Numbered from the stretch's first letter, positions 1 through 9,187 are shown. The stretch: 64,000 nucleotides of DNA from Sulfurimonas sp. HSL3-2 (GCF_039645965.1 NZ_CP147917.1:744001-808000), one strand, 5' to 3'. Program-made: numbers and translations. The notes: generated by a model not told the origin, from the letters alone.

Positions 1-1236
1 CGCTCGCGTGCACCTATCCAGCAACTCGCAGACACGGTATCAGGCTACTTCGTGCCGGCAGTCGTTATATCTGCTGTATTGGCATTTTTAGGATGGTATC
101 TTTTTGGACCCCAGCCGCGTCTGGCTTACGCTATTGTCGCTGCTGTCTCCGTGCTTATCATCGCTTGTCCCTGTGCTTTAGGTCTTGCAACACCCATTTC
201 CATTATGGTCGGAACCGGACGTGCGGCACTTTCAGGGATACTCATAAAAGATGCACAGACTTTGGAAACAATGGAAAAAGTGACTACTTTAGTCGTTGAC
301 AAGACTGGGACTTTGACACAGGGGAAACCGCGCCTTACAAACATAAAAGTTGTAGAGGGATTTGATGAAAACGAGATGCTGCAATATGCCGCAAGTATTG
401 AAAAAGTAAGTGAACACCCGTTAGCAGAAGCTGTAGTGGAGCGTGCAACAGAGGCCGGTCTGTCTCTTTTACATGTAGGCGAGTTTAATTCAGTTACAGG
501 TAAAGGGATCGAGGGCAGGATAGAAGGTAAAAAAGTAGTTCTAGGAAGCGAAAAGTTTTTAGAGAGTCTGGACATCGCGACCATAGAGATGAGTGATAAT
601 GCGGACCTTTTACGTAAAGAGGGTAAAACGGTCATCTTTCTGGCTGTAGAGAACACTTTAGGTGCGATCTTTTGTATAGAAGACCCGATAAAAGAGAGTT
701 CTAAAGAAGCGGTCAAGATGCTTTTGGATGAGGGCATAAAGGTAGTGATGTTAAGCGGGGACAATGAGCAGACGGCAAATGCCGTTGCAAGAAGATTAAA
801 TATCAGCGAGGTCTATGCCAACATACTTCCCGAGGGAAAAGGCGAGGTGATCAAAAAGCTTCAGCAGGGCGGCGCAGTCGTGGCAATGGCAGGAGACGGC
901 ATCAATGATGCTCCGGCGCTCGCCCATGCAGATGTAGGCATCGCTATGGGAGGCGGAACGGATGTCGCCATCGAGAGTGCAGGGATCACTCTGATAAAAG
1001 GGGACCTGATGGGTATCATCAAGGTGATAAAACTCAGCCGTGCGACGATGAAGAACATACGACAAAACCTCTTTTTTGCTTTTGTCTATAACAGTATCGG
1101 TATTCCTGTAGCAGCCGGCTTGCTCTATCCATATTTTGGGATACTCTTATCTCCGGTTATTGCGGCGACAGCTATGAGTTTCAGCTCGGTATCGGTCATC
1201 ACAAATGCACTTCGATTAAAAAACATAAAGATATAG
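1..1236 (+). CDS. copA: Copper-type P1B ATPase, C-terminal part (partial)
   Basis: C-terminal part of a heavy-metal exporting P-type ATPase of the inner membrane, most likely Cu+ efflux. The frame is open back to base 1 (it reads RSRAPIQQLAD there), so the N-terminal metal-binding domain and first helices lie outside the window. A GTG at 52 is internal, not the start. Visible motifs are the CPC ion-binding motif in a membrane helix (166-174), DKTGTLT with the phosphorylated Asp at 298-300, SEHPL, the GDGINDAPAL hinge near 891, and two final helices ending in a MSFSSVSVITNALRL tail. CPC with MxxSS is typical of CopA-like Cu+ pumps; Ag+ cannot be excluded. The next gene starts 11 bases downstream. 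Confidence 0.93.
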   Translation, partial: RSRAPIQQLADTVSGYFVPAVVISAVLAFLGWYLFGPQPRLAYAIVAAVSVLIIACPCALGLATPISIMVGTGRAALSGILIKDAQTLETMEKVTTLVVDKTGTLTQGKPRLTNIKVVEGFDENEMLQYAASIEKVSEHPLAEAVVERATEAGLSLLHVGEFNSVTGKGIEGRIEGKKVVLGSEKFLESLDIATIEMSDNADLLRKEGKTVIFLAVENTLGAIFCIEDPIKESSKEAVKMLLDEGIKVVMLSGDNEQTANAVARRLNISEVYANILPEGKGEVIKKLQQGGAVVAMAGDGINDAPALAHADVGIAMGGGTDVAIESAGITLIKGDLMGIIKVIKLSRATMKNIRQNLFFAFVYNSIGIPVAAGLLYPYFGILLSPVIAATAMSFSSVSVITNALRLKNIKI

Positions 1237-1247
1237 GAAAACATTAG

Positions 1248-2210
1248 ATGAATATAGCCGTATCAGGGTGTCTGCTTGGAGAGAAGGTCCGTTATGACGG
1301 CGGTGATAAGCGTGATAGTTTCATAGCCGATGAGCTTGGAAAATATGCCGAGTTTACACCATTTTGTCCCGAAACGATCGTTTTTGGTACTCCGAGACCT
1401 TCAGTCAGACTTGTCACTTTCCAAGAGCAGATAAAAGTACTTAGGAACTGTGACCTAGTAGATGTTACAAAAGAGCTTGAAAAAGGCGTCAGAGAAGAGG
1501 TAAATCGCCTAAAAATTCTAGAACTGACAGGCATCATCTTTAAATCCAGGTCACCAAGCTGCGGTCTAGGCACAACACCGACGTATCAAGAAAACGGTCT
1601 GGAAGAGGGGAAAAGTTACGGACTTTTTGCAAAAGCGTGCAGGGATGAGTATCCACTTTTGCCGATGGAGGAGGAGGGCCGTTTATGCGATCCTGAGGTT
1701 CGAGAAAACTTTGTGATGCAGCTTTTTGCCTACGATGCGTTTGAGACATTTAAAAAAGCATCTCCAAAGATGAAAGAACTTGTCGCATTTCACACAAGAT
1801 ATAAGTTCCTGCTTCAGGCAAAAGATGAAAAGGACTATAGAGAGCTCGGTAATGTGACTGCTAACCGTGAAGGTTTGGAGTTTGGCGAACTTTTTCAAAA
1901 GTATGAGCATCTTTTTAAGACAGCCATCTCAAAAAAAAGCTCCATAAAGTCTATACGAAACGTATTGGAGCATATGGCGGGATTTTTAAAAAATGAATTG
2001 AGCACAAGTGAGAAAGCGACTTTGCATAAACAGATAGAAGAGTATGCTCAAAAGAGAATTCCGCTTATTATGCCGCTGAACACATTGTATCAATATGCTA
2101 AAAAGTATGAGGTCGACTATCTGCTGGAACAGGTTTTTTTACAGCCGTATCCTCATAATCTGGCACTTTATTCATATTTGGAAGGTTTAAATGAAGATAC
2201 TTTGGTTTAG
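1248..2210 (+). CDS. DUF523-DUF1722 two-domain protein (TudS/YbgA-like)
   Basis: A 320-residue protein with an N-terminal DUF523 domain (about residues 1-150) and a C-terminal DUF1722/YbgA domain (about 185-305). Three cysteines fit DUF523: Cys8 (SGCLLG), Cys40 (PFCPE) and Cys105 (SPSCGLG). In the family member TudS, DUF523 binds a [4Fe-4S] cluster and removes sulfur from thiouracil; that activity is only inferred here. YbgA-type domains are often found beside photolyase genes, and this gene overlaps the photolyase start by 20 bases, so the two are probably co-translated. Start is ATG 1248, close behind the ATPase stop. A role in handling damaged or thiolated pyrimidines is plausible but not shown. 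Confidence 0.82.
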   Translation: MNIAVSGCLLGEKVRYDGGDKRDSFIADELGKYAEFTPFCPETIVFGTPRPSVRLVTFQEQIKVLRNCDLVDVTKELEKGVREEVNRLKILELTGIIFKSRSPSCGLGTTPTYQENGLEEGKSYGLFAKACRDEYPLLPMEEEGRLCDPEVRENFVMQLFAYDAFETFKKASPKMKELVAFHTRYKFLLQAKDEKDYRELGNVTANREGLEFGELFQKYEHLFKTAISKKSSIKSIRNVLEHMAGFLKNELSTSEKATLHKQIEEYAQKRIPLIMPLNTLYQYAKKYEVDYLLEQVFLQPYPHNLALYSYLEGLNEDTLV

Positions 2211-3552
2211 AAGAGATCTAAGAGTGGAAGATAATCCACTTTTATCGGTAGAGGGAGTCGTCTTGCCTATCTTTGTCTTCGATGCGGATATATTGCAAAC
2301 GCTTGATCTAAGCGACAGACGGGTGAGTTTTATCTTTGACAGCGTGATGAAGCTCAAGAGGAAGTTGAAGTCGATGGGGCTTGACCTGGCTGTGTTCTTT
2401 GCAAAACCAAAAGAGGTGTTCTCTTACCTAAGCCAGTTTTCTCCCACAGAAGTAGTGGCTTCTGGAGATTACGACTCTTACGCAGTCCAACGCGATATGG
2501 AAGTATCGCAAATACTTCCATTTAGATATATCTACGACACCTATATTTTTGAACCCGAAGAGATACTAAAGAGTGATGGTACACCTTATGTTGTCTTTTC
2601 GGCATTTTATAATAAAGCAAAAGAGATATTTGCCGCTAAGCATCTGCAGGAACATCATAGAGGTGAGAACTATATGTTTCAATTTAACTGCGACAAGCTC
2701 TATCATCTCAGCGAATCAAATCTTTTTTTGATGCAGCTTGTCATAGAATCGTTTGGATTTAGAAGAGTATCTTACGAGATCGAGCCGCTTGATGCTCTTT
2801 TGGATGAACTGCCGAAAAAACTGAACGGCTATGAGCATGACCGTGATTTTGTGTCTCTTGATGCGACCTCACATCTGAGCGTGCATCTTCGTTTTGGAAC
2901 GCTGGGTATACGGGAACTGCTGCGTTTTTTGATCATGTGTATGAAAGAGGGGATCGAGACAGAGGCATTTTTCAGACAGCTTGTATTTCGCGATTTTTAC
3001 GCATATCTTCTTTACCATTTTCCGTATCTGGAATGGGAGAACTTCCGTTATCCGTTTAAAGGCATCGAAGATGAGAAGAGATACAGAGGTTTTTGCGAAG
3101 CAAGAACAGGTGTGCCCCTTGTCGATGCAGGTGTAAGAGAACTGATTGCGACGGGTAAGATGCATAACCGCGTGAGGATGGTATGTGCTTCATTCTTTAC
3201 AAAAGACCTGCTTTTACCGTGGCAGTGGGGAGAGAAGTTTTTTGCAAAGCATCTTTTTGATTATGATGCAGCGTCAAACATCCTTTCATGGCAGTGGAGC
3301 AGCGGCACGGGAGTCGATCCACAACCCTATTTTAGAATATTCAATCCCTATCTTCAAGCGAAAAAGTTTGATAGTGATGCTTTGTATATAAAAAGATGGA
3401 TCAAGGAGCTTGAAAATTTTGATGTAAAAGATATTAACAATGAGGATTTTCTTTTACAAACGAATATAAAAGGGTATCCCAGACCTTTAGTAGAACACAA
3501 AAAAGCTTCTATGGAAGCAAAAAACTATTTTGATGAATGTTTGAAGTCTTAA
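2191..3552 (+). CDS. phrB: Deoxyribodipyrimidine photo-lyase
   Basis: Class I cryptochrome/photolyase family flavoprotein of 453 residues, which uses light to split pyrimidine dimers in DNA. The N-terminal alpha/beta antenna domain begins with MKILWFRRDLR. The FAD-binding helical domain carries HLRFGTLGIREL and, near residues 366-385, the WSSGTGVDPQPYFRIFNP signature. Length is normal for the family. Start is ATG 2191, inside the end of the preceding DUF523-DUF1722 gene. The two genes converge on a minus-strand small gene whose stop lies only 7 bases past this stop. A cryptochrome without repair activity is the main alternative. Confidence 0.95.
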   Translation: MKILWFRRDLRVEDNPLLSVEGVVLPIFVFDADILQTLDLSDRRVSFIFDSVMKLKRKLKSMGLDLAVFFAKPKEVFSYLSQFSPTEVVASGDYDSYAVQRDMEVSQILPFRYIYDTYIFEPEEILKSDGTPYVVFSAFYNKAKEIFAAKHLQEHHRGENYMFQFNCDKLYHLSESNLFLMQLVIESFGFRRVSYEIEPLDALLDELPKKLNGYEHDRDFVSLDATSHLSVHLRFGTLGIRELLRFLIMCMKEGIETEAFFRQLVFRDFYAYLLYHFPYLEWENFRYPFKGIEDEKRYRGFCEARTGVPLVDAGVRELIATGKMHNRVRMVCASFFTKDLLLPWQWGEKFFAKHLFDYDAASNILSWQWSSGTGVDPQPYFRIFNPYLQAKKFDSDALYIKRWIKELENFDVKDINNEDFLLQTNIKGYPRPLVEHKKASMEAKNYFDECLKS

Positions 3553-3558
3553 TCTAAC

Positions 3559-3735
3559 TTATTGTTGATGCTTCATCATTCGTTCTTGTTTTAGTTTTTC
3601 GTGATAGATCTCGACACTTGAACCTTTAGAAATATTGCTATTCATCATGACCAAAGATACCAGATAAACAAGCGCAAAAAAAGCGAAAAAGCTTGATATG
3701 AAGTAAATATTCATATATTTGTTAAATCTTTTCAT
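3559..3735 (-). CDS. Small single-pass membrane protein, 58 residues
   Basis: Unrecognised small gene. It starts MKRFNKYMNIYF, has one hydrophobic stretch (about residues 10-31, rich in Phe, Leu and Val) and ends in a charged, Met- and His-containing tail (KQERMMKHQQ). An AGGAGG Shine-Dalgarno sequence sits 5-6 bases before the ATG, as strong as any in the window, which is the main reason to call it. The positive N-terminus suggests the C-terminus faces the periplasm. The upstream 125 bases hold repeated TGTAGAC motifs. Function unknown; it could be a membrane-bound small protein or part of a larger complex encoded elsewhere. Confidence 0.7.
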   Translation of the reverse strand: MKRFNKYMNIYFISSFFAFFALVYLVSLVMMNSNISKGSSVEIYHEKLKQERMMKHQQ

Positions 3736-3790
3736 CTGCTCCTCCTTATAAGAATAAAATTTATTTATAAATAAATAATATCATCTAAGA

Positions 3791-3842
3791 AGTCTACATC
3801 TAAAGTTAGTAGACAGCAATAATGATTTGTGATTAGTCTACA
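3791..3842 (-). promoter_or_regulatory. Repeated TGTAGAC motifs upstream of the small gene
   Basis: Reading the minus strand, TGTAGAC occurs at 3842-3836 and 3798-3792 as direct copies, with an inverted copy (TGTCTAC) between them near 3814-3809. AT-rich sequence with a possible TATTAT box lies between them and the Shine-Dalgarno sequence of the 58-residue gene. This looks like a regulator-binding region; no regulator is identified. Confidence 0.35.
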
Positions 3843-3860
3843 AATTTAAGTAAAAAGTTT

Positions 3861-4349
3861 TTAATCGCGGTTTTTGTTAGAGTAGTGGGTGGCACTTACG
3901 ATATCGCCGATAATAGCTTTATGGTAGACGTAAGGTTTTTTGATGTGGCTTATCACATACCTTCCTCCTGAAGTCGTGATGACCTCTAACGTTCCGACAT
4001 CGATGATATTTTTAAACTTTTCGTTTAAAGGTTTAATATAGATAGTCCGTATCTCTTCGAGTTTTATGGGATATATTTCTCTATTTTTATACCCTTTATG
4101 GATGATAAGACGGTTCTGTGTTAAAACACAGTGATAGAATTTTTTCTCTTTTATCTCTTGAAGATGCATATAAAATGTTCGTATAATGAGTACAAGACCG
4201 ATGACGCCTATCTCATATGTATACCCTATAAAAAGCAGTAATGCACCCAGAGCGTAAAGAGAGATGATGCTGTTGTAAAAACTTTTTGAGATATCGGCAG
4301 AGACCAGGATCGATTCATCCTGGTGCAGTATTTTTTCAAGTGCATCCAT
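3861..4349 (-). CDS. PH-like domain membrane protein
   Basis: A 162-residue protein with two closely spaced membrane helices (about residues 27-60) followed by a cytoplasmic domain that resembles the bacterial pleckstrin-like fold (bPH2/DUF304): CVLTQNRLIIHKGYKNREIYPIKLEEI, then a GTLEVITTSGGRY strand pair. The order is typical of YdbS/YdbT-like proteins, whose function is poorly known. It stands alone on the minus strand, 79 bases downstream of the chemoreceptor gene. No enzyme motif is visible. The family call rests on pattern resemblance only. Confidence 0.6.
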   Translation of the reverse strand: MDALEKILHQDESILVSADISKSFYNSIISLYALGALLLFIGYTYEIGVIGLVLIIRTFYMHLQEIKEKKFYHCVLTQNRLIIHKGYKNREIYPIKLEEIRTIYIKPLNEKFKNIIDVGTLEVITTSGGRYVISHIKKPYVYHKAIIGDIVSATHYSNKNRD

Positions 4350-4428
4350 ATATACTTCTTAAATATTTTAAAATTTGTAACATCTTGTATATATGAATAT
4401 TATCGTTTTAAACTTAAAAAAAATGATT

Positions 4429-6297
4429 TTATGTCTTAAACTGCTCCAGTTTTGTATTTAACTCTTCTGTCATAGAAGAGAGATGTTCAGTCGCAGCGGC
4501 GATCTCTTCTATACTGCGTGTATTTTCCATAGAGACTTCGTTGACAGCCACGATATCCGTTATCATATTCTGTATTTTACTTCCTGTTTCTTTTGTGCTT
4601 GCAGCAGACTCTTGGACTAATACAAGAGTATTTGTCATACTCTCTGTAGAGCTGATCATTTTTTTGTTTACGTCATTCGATACTACCAGCATCTCTTCGA
4701 TAACCGTTGCATTTTTGTTCATCTCTCCGGCACTGTCTACGATATTTTGTACGATGAGGTTTACGGATGCTTGTATCTCTGTCAGACTTTTTTGTGTTCT
4801 TTCTGCGAGTTTTCTTACTTCATCCGCGACAACGGCAAATCCGCGACCATGTTCACCTGCACGTGCTGCTTCTATTGCCGCATTGAGTGCAAGAAGATTT
4901 GTCTGGTCTGCTATGTCACTGATGATCGATAAGATATCTTTTACCTGCTCTGCATCGCTTGAGAGGTGGTTGAGTTTTTCCGCAAGATTTACTTCTACTT
5001 CAGCAGTTGATTGGATTTTTCCTATAAGTGATGCATACTCTTTTGAGACATCGTTTATATTTTTTGAAGTGTTTTGGATCTCATTCATCACATATTCACT
5101 TTTTGCCAAAGTGTCGCTAAGGTCGTTTTGAATGACATGTGCTTCTTGCGACGTCTTATTGATTATATTCGATGATTTTTCAATGTTTTTTCCGATATTC
5201 ATTGATGTTACGGAGAGTTCGTTGGCAACAGTTACATTCTCAAGACTCGTCTGTTTGGAAGTATGAACTGTCTCGCCGAGACGTTTCATAAAGAGATTTA
5301 ATGCATTTACCATTTTGAGTATCTCATCATTATAATCATATTTATATTGAACCGTCAGGTCATTTTGATTTTTTGAGATCTGTTCAGTCACTTTTCTCAT
5401 CGGTCCTATAATAGAATTCACAATGAATAATCCCAGTGCTGCGATTGATATCAATAATACTAGTATACTTACATGATATATGTAGCCGACTTTATCTATT
5501 CTACTGTTCATTTTTTCGTTGGATTCTTTTAAAAGATTGTCTAGAATGGATTCAGTTTTATGTATCGTTGCCCGCATTGCCCCTTGAATCCCCAGCTTTT
5601 CATTAAATCCAAGTGTTGCAAAAGCATTTGTGATCTCTTGAAAGCTCTGTGTGTAAGTGTTCATATTGTTTAAAAGTTCACTTCTCAGAGTTTTGTCTAT
5701 TTTCATTGTATCTATGTAATCAAGACATTTTTGTGTATTAACTGCATGTTTTTTGATGTATTTTTCATCTTTGCGCAATAAAAAATCTTTTTCGTTACGT
5801 CTTAGTTGAAGCATCTTCGCATTTAAAGAGTCGTCATGTATACTTTTTGCAGTTGCTTCTACATTATGAACCGCATTCCGCATTTTCCCTCGTAAGCCTT
5901 CTTTCTCACTTAGTCCTATCTCTTTACTCATATCTACATATTCGGTAAATGCTTTGCCGTAATCTTGAATAATCGTATCTAAACTCTCCATCTCCACTTC
6001 ACTGATACCGACATTAGAAAGATCCTCTTTCATGCTTTCTACATGCTTTAGAAGCTCTTTAAAAGTCACATTGAACTTGTCCGAGTATTTTGTATTGTTA
6101 CGGAGTATAAAATCTTTTTCGTTTCTTCTTTCCTGAAGAATATACAGCTGAAGTTTGTACAGATCGGAGTTTACACGATGAAAGCTTTTCATCTCGGACT
6201 CTTTAAAGGCCGATATCAGATACATCAATGCTATCCCCGAAAAGGTAAGGATAGCCAATATCATTAAACGCTGTTTAATACTTGTTTGTGTTAACAT
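4429..6297 (-). CDS. Methyl-accepting chemotaxis protein with HBM sensor
   Basis: Transmembrane chemoreceptor of 622 residues. Order: N-terminal membrane helix (about 10-30), periplasmic four-helix sensor (31-270), second helix (271-296), HAMP (297-347), then the cytoplasmic signalling rod with the conserved hairpin tip around residues 459-500 ([22 protein letters not shown]). The sensor contains two matching RRNEKDF motifs (residues 57-63 and 166-172), the hallmark of helical bimodular (HBM) sensor domains, which in known receptors bind organic acids; the ligand here is unknown. There is no C-terminal CheR/CheB pentapeptide: the protein ends KLEQFKT. No chemotaxis genes are adjacent. Confidence 0.93.
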   Translation of the reverse strand: MLTQTSIKQRLMILAILTFSGIALMYLISAFKESEMKSFHRVNSDLYKLQLYILQERRNEKDFILRNNTKYSDKFNVTFKELLKHVESMKEDLSNVGISEVEMESLDTIIQDYGKAFTEYVDMSKEIGLSEKEGLRGKMRNAVHNVEATAKSIHDDSLNAKMLQLRRNEKDFLLRKDEKYIKKHAVNTQKCLDYIDTMKIDKTLRSELLNNMNTYTQSFQEITNAFATLGFNEKLGIQGAMRATIHKTESILDNLLKESNEKMNSRIDKVGYIYHVSILVLLISIAALGLFIVNSIIGPMRKVTEQISKNQNDLTVQYKYDYNDEILKMVNALNLFMKRLGETVHTSKQTSLENVTVANELSVTSMNIGKNIEKSSNIINKTSQEAHVIQNDLSDTLAKSEYVMNEIQNTSKNINDVSKEYASLIGKIQSTAEVEVNLAEKLNHLSSDAEQVKDILSIISDIADQTNLLALNAAIEAARAGEHGRGFAVVADEVRKLAERTQKSLTEIQASVNLIVQNIVDSAGEMNKNATVIEEMLVVSNDVNKKMISSTESMTNTLVLVQESAASTKETGSKIQNMITDIVAVNEVSMENTRSIEEIAAATEHLSSMTEELNTKLEQFKT

Positions 6298-6393
6298 CTC
6301 TTAGGTTCCTGTCATTTAATTGATTCTAACAATAAATATACAATTTTTATTCTTAAATGCAAAAAAATAGCGTAAATGTGTTACATTAGTGTT

Positions 6394-6405
6394 AATTGAT
6401 CAATT
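6394..6405. promoter_or_regulatory. Palindrome AATTGATCAATT in divergent promoter region
   Basis: A perfect 12-bp palindrome in the 196-base gap between the divergent chemoreceptor gene and the TIGR01777 gene. The rest of the gap is AT-rich and holds no open frame. The palindrome could be an operator for either gene, or chance in AT-rich DNA. Confidence 0.25.
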
Positions 6406-6493
6406 GTTAATGAATAGAAAGTAGTTTTTAAATTAAAGTATTTATTTGTAATTTATGAGTAATCTATAGAAATAAAACCTTAAAGGCAAACAG

Positions 6494-7312
6494 ATGAAAG
6501 TAGCGATAACAGGAGCAAGTGGGTTTGTCGGCAGTGCTTTACAGAAGGAGTATCCGGATGTCGTGTATGTACACAGAAACGACAGTAAAGAACTCATATT
6601 GCAAAAGCTGAGCTGTGTCGATGTCGTTATCAATCTAGCCGGTGCTCCCATCATAAAAAAGTGGAGTGAAGAGTATAAAAAAGTCTTGATGAGCAGCCGT
6701 ATCGATACGACCAAAACACTCATAGAAGCGATCAATGAAAGCGATGTAAAGCATTTTATATCGACATCGGCAGTCGGTATATATCCCGACAATGCTATCT
6801 GTGATGAGAGGTGTTCTACAATTGCCGATGATTTTCTCGGGGATCTGGCTGCAAAGTGGGAAGCTGTCGCTTTTACATGTAACAAACCTACGACGGTACT
6901 GAGATTTGGGATCATACTTGGGAAAGAGGGCGGTGCATTAAAACAGATGCTGACACCGTTTCGTCTTGGAGTCGGCGGAGTCATAGGCAGCGGAAAAGCA
7001 ATGATGAGCTGGATAAGCATTGTTGATCTTGTCAATATATATAAGTTTATCATCGATAATAAACTGACGGGGATCTATAATGCGACCGCACCGCAGCCGG
7101 TTTCTAACCGTGTATTTACAAAAGCACTCGGTAAGGCACTTTATCGTCCAACGATATTTCCGCTTCCCGAGTTTGTCTTAAAAGTTATGTACGGCGAAGC
7201 GGCAAGTGTCATAACCGGCTCAAAAGAGATATATCCCGCATCGCTTCAAAGTGCAGGATATAAGTTTATCCATCCCGATATCGACACTGCATTACAAGAG
7301 CTTCTAAGATAG
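6494..7312 (+). CDS. TIGR01777-family NAD(P)-dependent epimerase/oxidoreductase
   Basis: Extended short-chain dehydrogenase-like protein of 272 residues with a Rossmann nucleotide-binding motif GASGFVG at residues 7-13, followed by NLAGAPI, the KKW...SR (substrate-region) pattern and STSAVGIYP. This is the YfcH/TIGR01777 family, sometimes annotated as SulA-like cell division protein without good evidence; substrate unknown. A C-terminal DUF1731-like segment (ALYRPTIFPLPEFVLKVMYGE) is present, as usual for the family. Start ATG 6494 follows a weak AAAGG. Probably separately transcribed from the lipoprotein gene downstream, which has its own -10 box. Confidence 0.85.
   Translation: MKVAITGASGFVGSALQKEYPDVVYVHRNDSKELILQKLSCVDVVINLAGAPIIKKWSEEYKKVLMSSRIDTTKTLIEAINESDVKHFISTSAVGIYPDNAICDERCSTIADDFLGDLAAKWEAVAFTCNKPTTVLRFGIILGKEGGALKQMLTPFRLGVGGVIGSGKAMMSWISIVDLVNIYKFIIDNKLTGIYNATAPQPVSNRVFTKALGKALYRPTIFPLPEFVLKVMYGEAASVITGSKEIYPASLQSAGYKFIHPDIDTALQELLR
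6873..6882. repeat. TTACATGTAA copy, in TIGR01777 gene
   Basis: Exact copy of the iterated palindrome. In frame it reads TTT ACA TGT AAC (FTCN). Confidence 0.9.
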
Positions 7313-7329
7313 TTGCCATGTTTTCTTGA

Positions 7330-7335
7330 TATAAT
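7330..7335 (+). promoter_or_regulatory. Possible -10 box TATAAT before the lipoprotein gene
   Basis: TATAAT lies 28 bases before the ATG of the lipoprotein gene, in the 51-base gap after the TIGR01777 gene. No clear -35 box, as is common in Campylobacterota sigma-70 promoters. Confidence 0.45.
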
Positions 7336-7363
7336 TGTGCCTTGAATAATAAAAGGGCAAAAC

Positions 7364-7705
7364 ATGAGAAAAATACTATTTTTTAGTGCGGTTTTAGCAC
7401 TGTTTTTTTCCGGCTGTACGCAAGAAACACAAAACAAAGTAAGCAGAAGCATCCAAAACTGGACAGGTACGAACGGTGTGCTTGATATCTATATGGGTGA
7501 AAAACTCGTGCAGAGATTCATCAAAATAGACAAGCTCTCTACGGCTGTGAGCACACAAGGCGATGAGTCTAGAGACTACCGTTACGGATACGGCTATTTG
7601 GATAAAAACTTCAACTATAAAGTCGATGAGGGTGAGAAAAAACTCTATTTCGAGGTCAGCAACTACTCGACACCGTATGTATTTTATGAAAATCCGGAAC
7701 GTTAA
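7364..7705 (+). CDS. Small lipoprotein
   Basis: A 113-residue protein with a signal peptide ending in a lipobox (FFSGC, lipidated Cys18), so it should be anchored to a membrane on the periplasmic side. The mature part (RSIQNWTGTNGVLDIYMGEKLVQRFIKIDKLSTA) resembles small hypothetical lipoproteins of Sulfurimonas-like genomes, but no named domain is recognised. Its TAA overlaps the dapE ATG by one base (TAATG), so the two are translationally coupled. Function unknown. Confidence 0.75.
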   Translation: MRKILFFSAVLALFFSGCTQETQNKVSRSIQNWTGTNGVLDIYMGEKLVQRFIKIDKLSTAVSTQGDESRDYRYGYGYLDKNFNYKVDEGEKKLYFEVSNYSTPYVFYENPER

Positions 7706-8799
7706 TGAATATCATAGAACTTTTTAAATTTTTAATTCGCTCAAAGAGCGAGACCCCGGACGACGGCGGAATACTGGAATTCGTAGAAAACTACCTTGAG
7801 GGTTTCACGGCAGTGAGAGTAGATAAGAATGAGGTCAAAAACCTTTTTATCTATAAGAAGTTCGGTCAGGGAAAACATCTTTGTTTTGCGGGACATGTCG
7901 ATGTCGTACCGGCAGGCAGCGGATGGGACACGGATCCTTATGAAGCCGTTGAAAAAGAGGGTTACATCTACGGACGCGGAACGCAGGATATGAAAAGCGG
8001 TGTTGCAGCATTTTTGCAGGCCGTAAAAGAGACGACTGATTTTGACGGAACATTGTCGCTTCTTCTGACTTCTGATGAAGAGGGCCCCGCAAAGCACGGG
8101 ACTGTTGAGGTATTGAGATACTTACAAGAGAATGATCTGATGCCGGACAGCTGTGTCGTAGCAGAGCCTACATGTGAACAGGTGTTCGGAGATGCCATCA
8201 AAGTAGGGCGTCGCGGTTCTATCAACGGGCTTATCAAGGTTAAAGGAAAGCAGGGACATGCTGCTTACCCTGAAAAAGGGATCAACCCGATCCATCAGAT
8301 AGCAAAAGTACTGGATAAGGTGGCGGGCATAGACCTTGATAACGGAGATGAATATTTCGCACCGAGCAAGTTCGTCGTGACGGACATAAGAGCCGGGATG
8401 CAGGTGACAAACGTGACTCCGAACTCTTTGGAGATGATGTTCAACGTCAGAAACTCCACAAAGACGACGACAAAAGAGATAGAGGCGTTTGTAGCAGAAC
8501 ATTTTAAAGAGATGGACTATACGCTGACACTCGATCAGAGCGCACACCCTTTTGTCACGGACTCCGATACGAAGATAGTAAAAGATATCGATGCGGCGAT
8601 AAAAGAGATAACGGGAGTGAAGACGAAATACTCGACTGCAGGCGGGACAAGTGATGCAAGATTCATCGCTCCATGCGGTGTGGATGTTATAGAATTCGGT
8701 GTGAAAAATGATACAATTCACTCCATAAATGAGAGAACGACAGCAAAAGAGGTCGAAGATCTCTACAAAGTCTTTAAAAGACTCATTGAAATTCATTAA
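7705..8799 (+). CDS. dapE: Succinyl-diaminopimelate desuccinylase
   Basis: M20-family zinc peptidase of 364 residues that removes succinate from N-succinyl-LL-diaminopimelate in lysine and peptidoglycan precursor synthesis. Visible metal ligands and catalytic residues: His64 and Asp66 (GHVDVVP), bridging Asp95 (RGTQDMKSG), Glu125-Glu126 (SDEEG), and a C-terminal His in DTIHSINE. The dimerisation lid domain lies between about residues 180 and 290 (KGKQGHAAYPEKGINPI). TSAGGTSDAR-type sequence (STAGGTSDARF) is the usual DapE substrate-binding motif. Length is normal. Confidence 0.95.
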   Translation: MNIIELFKFLIRSKSETPDDGGILEFVENYLEGFTAVRVDKNEVKNLFIYKKFGQGKHLCFAGHVDVVPAGSGWDTDPYEAVEKEGYIYGRGTQDMKSGVAAFLQAVKETTDFDGTLSLLLTSDEEGPAKHGTVEVLRYLQENDLMPDSCVVAEPTCEQVFGDAIKVGRRGSINGLIKVKGKQGHAAYPEKGINPIHQIAKVLDKVAGIDLDNGDEYFAPSKFVVTDIRAGMQVTNVTPNSLEMMFNVRNSTKTTTKEIEAFVAEHFKEMDYTLTLDQSAHPFVTDSDTKIVKDIDAAIKEITGVKTKYSTAGGTSDARFIAPCGVDVIEFGVKNDTIHSINERTTAKEVEDLYKVFKRLIEIH

Positions 8800-8812
8800 G
8801 GAGATATAATTT

Positions 8813-9187
8813 ATGCAATACGTACAAACAGATAAAGCACCATCGGCGATCGGACCATACTCACAAGCAGTAGTGGCAAACGGAGTGGTATATACATCAG
8901 GGCAGATAGCGTTGACGCCAGAGGGTGTGATGTTAGAAGATGATGTCGTCGTTCAGACAAAACAGGTGCTAAAAAACCTTACAGCGGTACTTCAAGCTGC
9001 GGGAAGCGACTTGGACAGAGTGATCAAGACGACGATCTTTTTAAGCTCTATGGATGATTTCGTCACTGTTAATGAGATCTATGCAGAGGCGTTCGGTTCT
9101 CATAAACCTGCACGTTCTACTGTAGCAGTAAAAACGCTTCCTAAAAATGCTTTAGTGGAGATAGACGCTATCGCTCTTATCAAATAA
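8813..9187 (+). CDS. ridA: RidA family enamine/imine deaminase
   Basis: A 124-residue RidA/YjgF family protein. It carries the family motifs IGPYSQA near the N-terminus, TSGQIAL, and the C-terminal PARSTVAVKTLPKNALVEIDAIA, in which the Arg that holds the carboxylate is kept. RidA hydrolyses reactive 2-aminoacrylate and related enamines released by PLP enzymes. It follows dapE by 13 bases with an AAGGAG ribosome site (8799-8804), so it is likely in the same transcript. Confidence 0.93.
   Translation: MQYVQTDKAPSAIGPYSQAVVANGVVYTSGQIALTPEGVMLEDDVVVQTKQVLKNLTAVLQAAGSDLDRVIKTTIFLSSMDDFVTVNEIYAEAFGSHKPARSTVAVKTLPKNALVEIDAIALIK

Noticed and set aside
126-764. Long minus-strand frame opposite the copper ATPase
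   Set aside because: It lies fully antisense to a clear P-type ATPase, has no domain and low-complexity Ser/Pro/Thr-rich translation; a shadow.
3885-3905. TGGCAC as a sigma-54 promoter
   Set aside because: No TTGC at the proper distance and it lies within the PH-like gene.
4541-5131. 196-codon plus-strand frame in the chemoreceptor gene
   Set aside because: Antisense to the conserved signalling domain; typical mirror frame of helical MCP sequence.
8122-8796. 224-codon minus-strand frame opposite dapE
   Set aside because: Antisense to conserved DapE motifs and rich in Cys/His/Arg without pattern; a shadow.
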